Source: Enterovirga sp. (lineage in GTDB: Bacteria; Pseudomonadota; Alphaproteobacteria; Rhizobiales; Beijerinckiaceae). Taken from it: a stretch of 8,421 nt of DNA. The position numbers and the translations under genes were made by a program. The notes beneath the pieces were generated by a model that saw nothing but the letters and a program-made list of their open reading frames with translations, was not told the origin of the DNA and searched no databases. Below are positions 5,792-8,421 of this stretch, one piece after another (positions within the stretch are counted from its first letter, which is position 1; the number at the start of each line of letters is the position of its first letter). The DNA is taken from positions 1-8,421 of the forward strand of contig JAQGJZ010000160.1 in assembly GCA_028290385.1 (NCBI GenBank), given 5' to 3'.

Positions 5792-6712
5792 ATGTCGTTG
5801 AAGGTTGAGGCGGTCCTCATCGCAGGGCCGACCGCGTCAGGCAAGTCGGCGCTGGCGATCCAGATCGCGCGCGAGACGGGCGGGACGGTCGTCAACGCCG
5901 ACTCGATGCAAGTCTATCGCGATCTCCGGGTGATCACGAACCGCCCCACTCCGGCGGAGGAAGCCGAGGCGCCGCACCGGCTGTTCGGGAGCGTGGACGG
6001 CGCCGTGAACTTCTCGGCCGGGCGCTACGCGGAGACCGCCGCGGCGCTGCTCGGCAGCTTGGCGGAGCAGGGCTCGCTGCCGATCCTCGTCGGCGGAACG
6101 GGGCTTTATTTCAAGGCCCTGACCGAGGGCCTGTCGGACATCCCGGCGGTTCCGGATCCGGTCCGCGAGCGCGTCCGGGCCGAGGCGGAGGGCCGGTCGA
6201 GCCCCGACCTGCATGCCGACCTCGCGCGGCAGGACCCGGACGCCGCCGCCCGTCTTCGCCCCGGCGACCGGCAGCGCATTCTGCGCGCGTTGGAGGTGCT
6301 CGCGGCGACCGGCCGCTCCCTGCTCTCGTTCCATGACGACCGGATCCCGGGTCCGCTCGCCGGGCGGCGCCTGGCGCGGATCTTTCTTGCGCCGGACCGG
6401 GCCGAGCTACGCGCCCGCATCGACCGGCGCTTCGAGGACATGATCGCCGCGGGTGCGCTGGACGAGGTCGCGGCGCTGGCCGAGCGCCGGCTCGACCCCG
6501 CCCTCCCCGTTATGCGGGCGCATGGGGTGCCCGGCCTCCTCGCCCATCTGCGGGGCGAGACTGGCCTCGCGGATGCGATCGCACGCGGCCAAGCCGATAC
6601 CCGCGCCTATGCCAAGCGCCAGTTCACCTGGGCCCGCCACCAGATGGACGGCTGGCCCTGGGCGCCCCCGGAGGCCGGGGCCGAACAGCTCCGCGCCATG
6701 CTCACGGACTGA
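5792..6712 (+). CDS. miaA: tRNA dimethylallyltransferase (A37 isopentenyltransferase)
   Basis: MiaA transfers a dimethylallyl group to N6 of adenosine 37 in tRNAs that read UNN codons, which improves codon-anticodon pairing. The 306-residue protein shows the family's P-loop GPTASGKS (12-19), the substrate-binding [11 protein letters not shown] (35-45; D37 aligns with the catalytic/tRNA-contacting Asp), [10 protein letters not shown] (101-110), and [17 protein letters not shown] (161-177). The tRNA-binding C-terminal signature [18 protein letters not shown] lies at 267-284. Length and motif spacing are normal. The ATG at 5792 is the only sensible start before the P-loop, though its Shine-Dalgarno is weak. 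The gene is divergent from serB and ends tail-to-tail inside lrgB, with an 11-bp overlap at 6702-6712 and no terminator visible between them. Confidence 0.96.
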   Translation: MSLKVEAVLIAGPTASGKSALAIQIARETGGTVVNADSMQVYRDLRVITNRPTPAEEAEAPHRLFGSVDGAVNFSAGRYAETAAALLGSLAEQGSLPILVGGTGLYFKALTEGLSDIPAVPDPVRERVRAEAEGRSSPDLHADLARQDPDAAARLRPGDRQRILRALEVLAATGRSLLSFHDDRIPGPLAGRRLARIFLAPDRAELRARIDRRFEDMIAAGALDEVAALAERRLDPALPVMRAHGVPGLLAHLRGETGLADAIARGQADTRAYAKRQFTWARHQMDGWPWAPPEAGAEQLRAMLTD

Positions 6713-7430
6713 GAAGGCGCAGCACCACCGGTACGATCAGGGCCGTCAAGACCGCGTTCAGGGCCATGGCGAGGCCGGCGAATAGGCCCGCGGTCTCGCT
6801 GACCTGGAACGCCCGCGCGGTCCCGATGCCGTGCGCCGCGAGTCCGACCGCAAAGCCGCGCGCCTCCCGCGACGTGACCCCGAGCGCATTGAAGAAGGGG
6901 GTCACGATCACGGCCCCGAGAACCCCTGTCGCGATCACGACCACGGCCGTGAGGGACGGCTCGCCGCCGAGCTGGCTCGAGATCGCCATGGCGATCGCGG
7001 TCGTGACGGATTTCGGCGCCAGCGCGGCGAGGATCGGCTGCGGCGCACCGAGCAGGGCCGCGATCCCGACCGCGGACACGACCGCGGTGATCGACCCGGC
7101 GAGGAGCGCGAGCAGCATCGGGGCGACCATCCGCCGGACGGCCGCGAGGTTGCGCACCAGCGGCACCGCGAGCGCCACGGTCGCGGGACCGAGCAGGAAG
7201 TGCACGAACTGCGCACCCTCGAAATAGGTGCGGTAGCCCGTGCCGGTCCCGAGCAGAACGAGCGCGATAAAAGCAACCGCGATCACCACGGGATTCGCGA
7301 AGGGGTTGCGCCCGGTGGCGGCGGAGATCCGGTCGGCCGCCGCATAGGCGCAGACGGTCACCGAGAGCCACAGCAGCGGCTCCCCCGAAAGGTAGACCCA
7401 GAGGTCGAGGAAATCGATCGGCCGGGTCAC
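6702..7430 (-). CDS. lrgB: LrgB/CidB-family membrane protein
   Basis: The 242-residue, strongly hydrophobic protein has several predicted membrane segments and the family's conserved blocks. These are [20 protein letters not shown] (65-84) followed by [10 protein letters not shown], then [17 protein letters not shown] (140-156) and [16 protein letters not shown]. Near the end are [17 protein letters not shown] (199-215) and [13 protein letters not shown]. LrgB pairs with LrgA; in Staphylococcus and Bacillus these proteins have been linked to control of murein hydrolase activity, and homologues to export of small organic acids such as pyruvate or glycolate. Which applies here is unknown. Its ATG overlaps the lrgA stop (ATGA on the minus strand), so the two are translationally coupled. 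Its stop lies within the 3' end of miaA on the other strand. Confidence 0.92.
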   Translation of the reverse strand: MTRPIDFLDLWVYLSGEPLLWLSVTVCAYAAADRISAATGRNPFANPVVIAVAFIALVLLGTGTGYRTYFEGAQFVHFLLGPATVALAVPLVRNLAAVRRMVAPMLLALLAGSITAVVSAVGIAALLGAPQPILAALAPKSVTTAIAMAISSQLGGEPSLTAVVVIATGVLGAVIVTPFFNALGVTSREARGFAVGLAAHGIGTARAFQVSETAGLFAGLAMALNAVLTALIVPVVLRLLSP

Positions 7431-7807
7431 GCGGCGGGGTCCCGCACGAAGCGGCGCGCGGCCCAGACGAAAACCGCCGCCGTGACGCCGAGGGCGAGGA
7501 CGGTCGAGACGGCAAGCGCCACCAGGATGGCGACGCCGTTCGCGGCCAGCACGCCGCCCTGCTGAACGATGCCGACGGCCGCTGGCACGAAGAGCAGCGA
7601 CAGGTGGCCGAGCAATCCTTTGGCGGCCCGCCCGAGCGGCGTCTCACCGAGGGACGCTTTCTGCCCTCCCCGGCGCGTCCACCAACCGAGGCCGACGGCC
7701 AGCACCACGAGGCCGATTACCGGGCCCGGCACGGGGATGCGCGAAACGTGGACGATCCCCTCCCCGACCAGCTGACACAGAAGAAGGATGGCGAAAGCGG
7801 GGACCAT
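7427..7807 (-). CDS. lrgA: LrgA/CidA-family membrane protein
   Basis: This small hydrophobic protein (126 residues from the chosen start) has four membrane segments, about 4-20, 27-43, 64-84 and 88-117. It has the family landmarks IPVPGPVIGLVVL (24-36) and HLSLLFVPAAVGI (68-80), with a basic RRFVRD tail. CidA/LrgA proteins are compared with phage holins and act together with LrgB-type partners; the actual transported or regulated species here is not known. I chose the ATG at 7807 because GAGG lies at good spacing upstream and the hydrophobic helix begins at once. The frame extends to an ATG at 7912, but the extra 35 residues are polar and unlike the family. Its TGA overlaps the lrgB ATG. It is divergent from the EamA transporter gene. 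Confidence 0.9.
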   Translation of the reverse strand: MVPAFAILLLCQLVGEGIVHVSRIPVPGPVIGLVVLAVGLGWWTRRGGQKASLGETPLGRAAKGLLGHLSLLFVPAAVGIVQQGGVLAANGVAILVALAVSTVLALGVTAAVFVWAARRFVRDPAA

Positions 7808-7927
7808 GCTGGCCTCGAGGTGGTTCGCTGGGCGGGAAAATGGGGGGCGGAGCGCTTGTTCCCCTCCCATAAGGCAGGTCGCGTCAGATTCGGCTCGCGC
7901 TGCGCTGCACACGTCCTATGAAGCCGC
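7808..7927. promoter_or_regulatory. Divergent lrgA / EamA-transporter intergenic region
   Basis: This 120-base gap lies between two divergent genes and should carry promoters for both. It is slightly less uniform in composition than the coding DNA, with GGGAAAATGGGGGG (7838-7851) and a CCCATAAGG patch (7867-7875). I find no convincing -35/-10 pair, no extended inverted repeat and no regulator gene beside it within the window. The CCTC at 7811-7814 is the minus-strand GAGG ribosome site of lrgA. Confidence 0.35.
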
Positions 7928-8421
7928 GTGCCCGACATTGACCGCCACGCCCGCCAGATCGGGCTTCTCGTTCTCGCCGTCACGGTGGTGGGATGGGGCC
8001 TCAACTGGCCCGTCATCAAGATTGTGCTGCGTGAATGGCCGCCGCTCTTCGCGCGAGGCACCGCTGGGGTCGCGGCGGCGCTGCTGCTGGTCGGCCTTGC
8101 TCGATGGCAGGGCGACCCGATCGCCATTCCGGCCAGAAGCTTTCCGCGGCTCGCGGCGGCCAGCTTCACGAACGTGTTCGCCTGGATGGGCTTCACCAAT
8201 GTTGCGATGCAGTGGGTCAGCGTCGCGGAAGGTGCCCTGCTGGTCTACACCATGCCGCTCTGGGTCATGCTGCTGGAATGGCCCATCCGGGGCGTCAGGC
8301 CGACGGGGCGCCGGCTGCTGGCGCTCGCGCTGGGGCTCGGCGGCGTCGCGGTGCTGCTCGGCGATCAGGTGCATGGCGCGGGCGGCCCGACCTGGTGGCT
8401 CGGCGTCGGGCTCGCGCTTGC
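7928..8421 (+). CDS. EamA/DMT-superfamily transporter, N-terminal part (partial, runs off the window)
   Basis: Translation from the GTG at 7928 stays open to the window end (164 codons plus two bases). It gives a hydrophobic protein beginning MPDIDRHARQIGLLVLAVTV. Landmarks of the first EamA domain are WGLNWPVIKI (about 23-32) with the following EWPPLFARG. Next come FTNVFAWMGFTNVAMQWVS and AEGALLVYTMPLWVMLLEW, then a short basic loop (RGVRPTGRR) and a further Leu/Gly/Val-rich helix. About five membrane segments are visible, half of the usual ten in a protein of roughly 300 residues. An in-frame TGA at 7919-7921 means the GTG is the first usable start; only a weak GAAG precedes it. Family members export or import amino acids and other small metabolites. 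The substrate cannot be predicted, and no functional link to lrgAB can be shown. Confidence 0.88.
   Translation, partial: MPDIDRHARQIGLLVLAVTVVGWGLNWPVIKIVLREWPPLFARGTAGVAAALLLVGLARWQGDPIAIPARSFPRLAAASFTNVFAWMGFTNVAMQWVSVAEGALLVYTMPLWVMLLEWPIRGVRPTGRRLLALALGLGGVAVLLGDQVHGAGGPTWWLGVGLAL

Noticed and set aside
6831..7565. Plus-strand open frame of 244 codons opposite lrgAB
   Set aside because: It is extremely Arg/Asp/Gly/His-rich, a mirror of the hydrophobic lrgB and lrgA coding strands, and not a plausible protein.
7808..7912. Longer lrgA start adding 35 N-terminal residues
   Set aside because: The extra residues are polar and unlike LrgA, while the ATG at 7807 has a well-spaced GAGG and begins directly with the first helix.

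Overview
The window comes from a very GC-rich bacterial chromosome. Its gene content and order (thyA-folA-hflK-hflC-DUF2065-Do protease, then serB and miaA) look like an alphaproteobacterium of the Hyphomicrobiales. The glycine-rich HflK N terminus that opens MPWSNQ, together with the GC level, makes a Methylobacterium-like organism my best guess; this is inference from protein character, not a search result. Genes are packed tightly, with ATGA overlaps and no gap over 140 bases. I see no insertion sequence, tRNA, rRNA, CRISPR array or phage gene.

Bases 1-650 hold the last codons of thymidylate synthase (thyA) and a complete dihydrofolate reductase (folA), the dTMP/tetrahydrofolate pair. Bases 788-4718 form a co-directional membrane and envelope quality-control block: hflK and hflC (the SPFH complex that holds FtsH), a 64-residue DUF2065 membrane protein, and a Do/DegP-type periplasmic serine protease. 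The block ends at a stem-loop followed by a strong intrinsic terminator with eight T residues (4755-4788).

Bases 4841-6712 hold two divergent housekeeping genes, serB (minus strand, phosphoserine phosphatase) and miaA (plus strand, tRNA dimethylallyltransferase), separated by 48 bp. At 6702 miaA runs tail-to-tail into a minus-strand lrgA-lrgB pair (7807 to 6702), whose products are membrane proteins of the CidA/LrgA and CidB/LrgB families. The miaA and lrgB reading frames overlap by 11 bp. A plus-strand EamA/DMT-family transporter begins at 7928, divergent from lrgA, and is cut by the window end.

Taken together this is mostly a conserved core locus with an apparently more variable right-hand end (lrgAB and the transporter). 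I did not find a convincing undescribed system. The points most worth a second look are the lrgAB placement and overlap with miaA, the conserved small DUF2065 protein inside the protease/SPFH operon, the 10-residue periodic N terminus of HflK, and a few small regulatory-looking sequences in front of folA and hflK.
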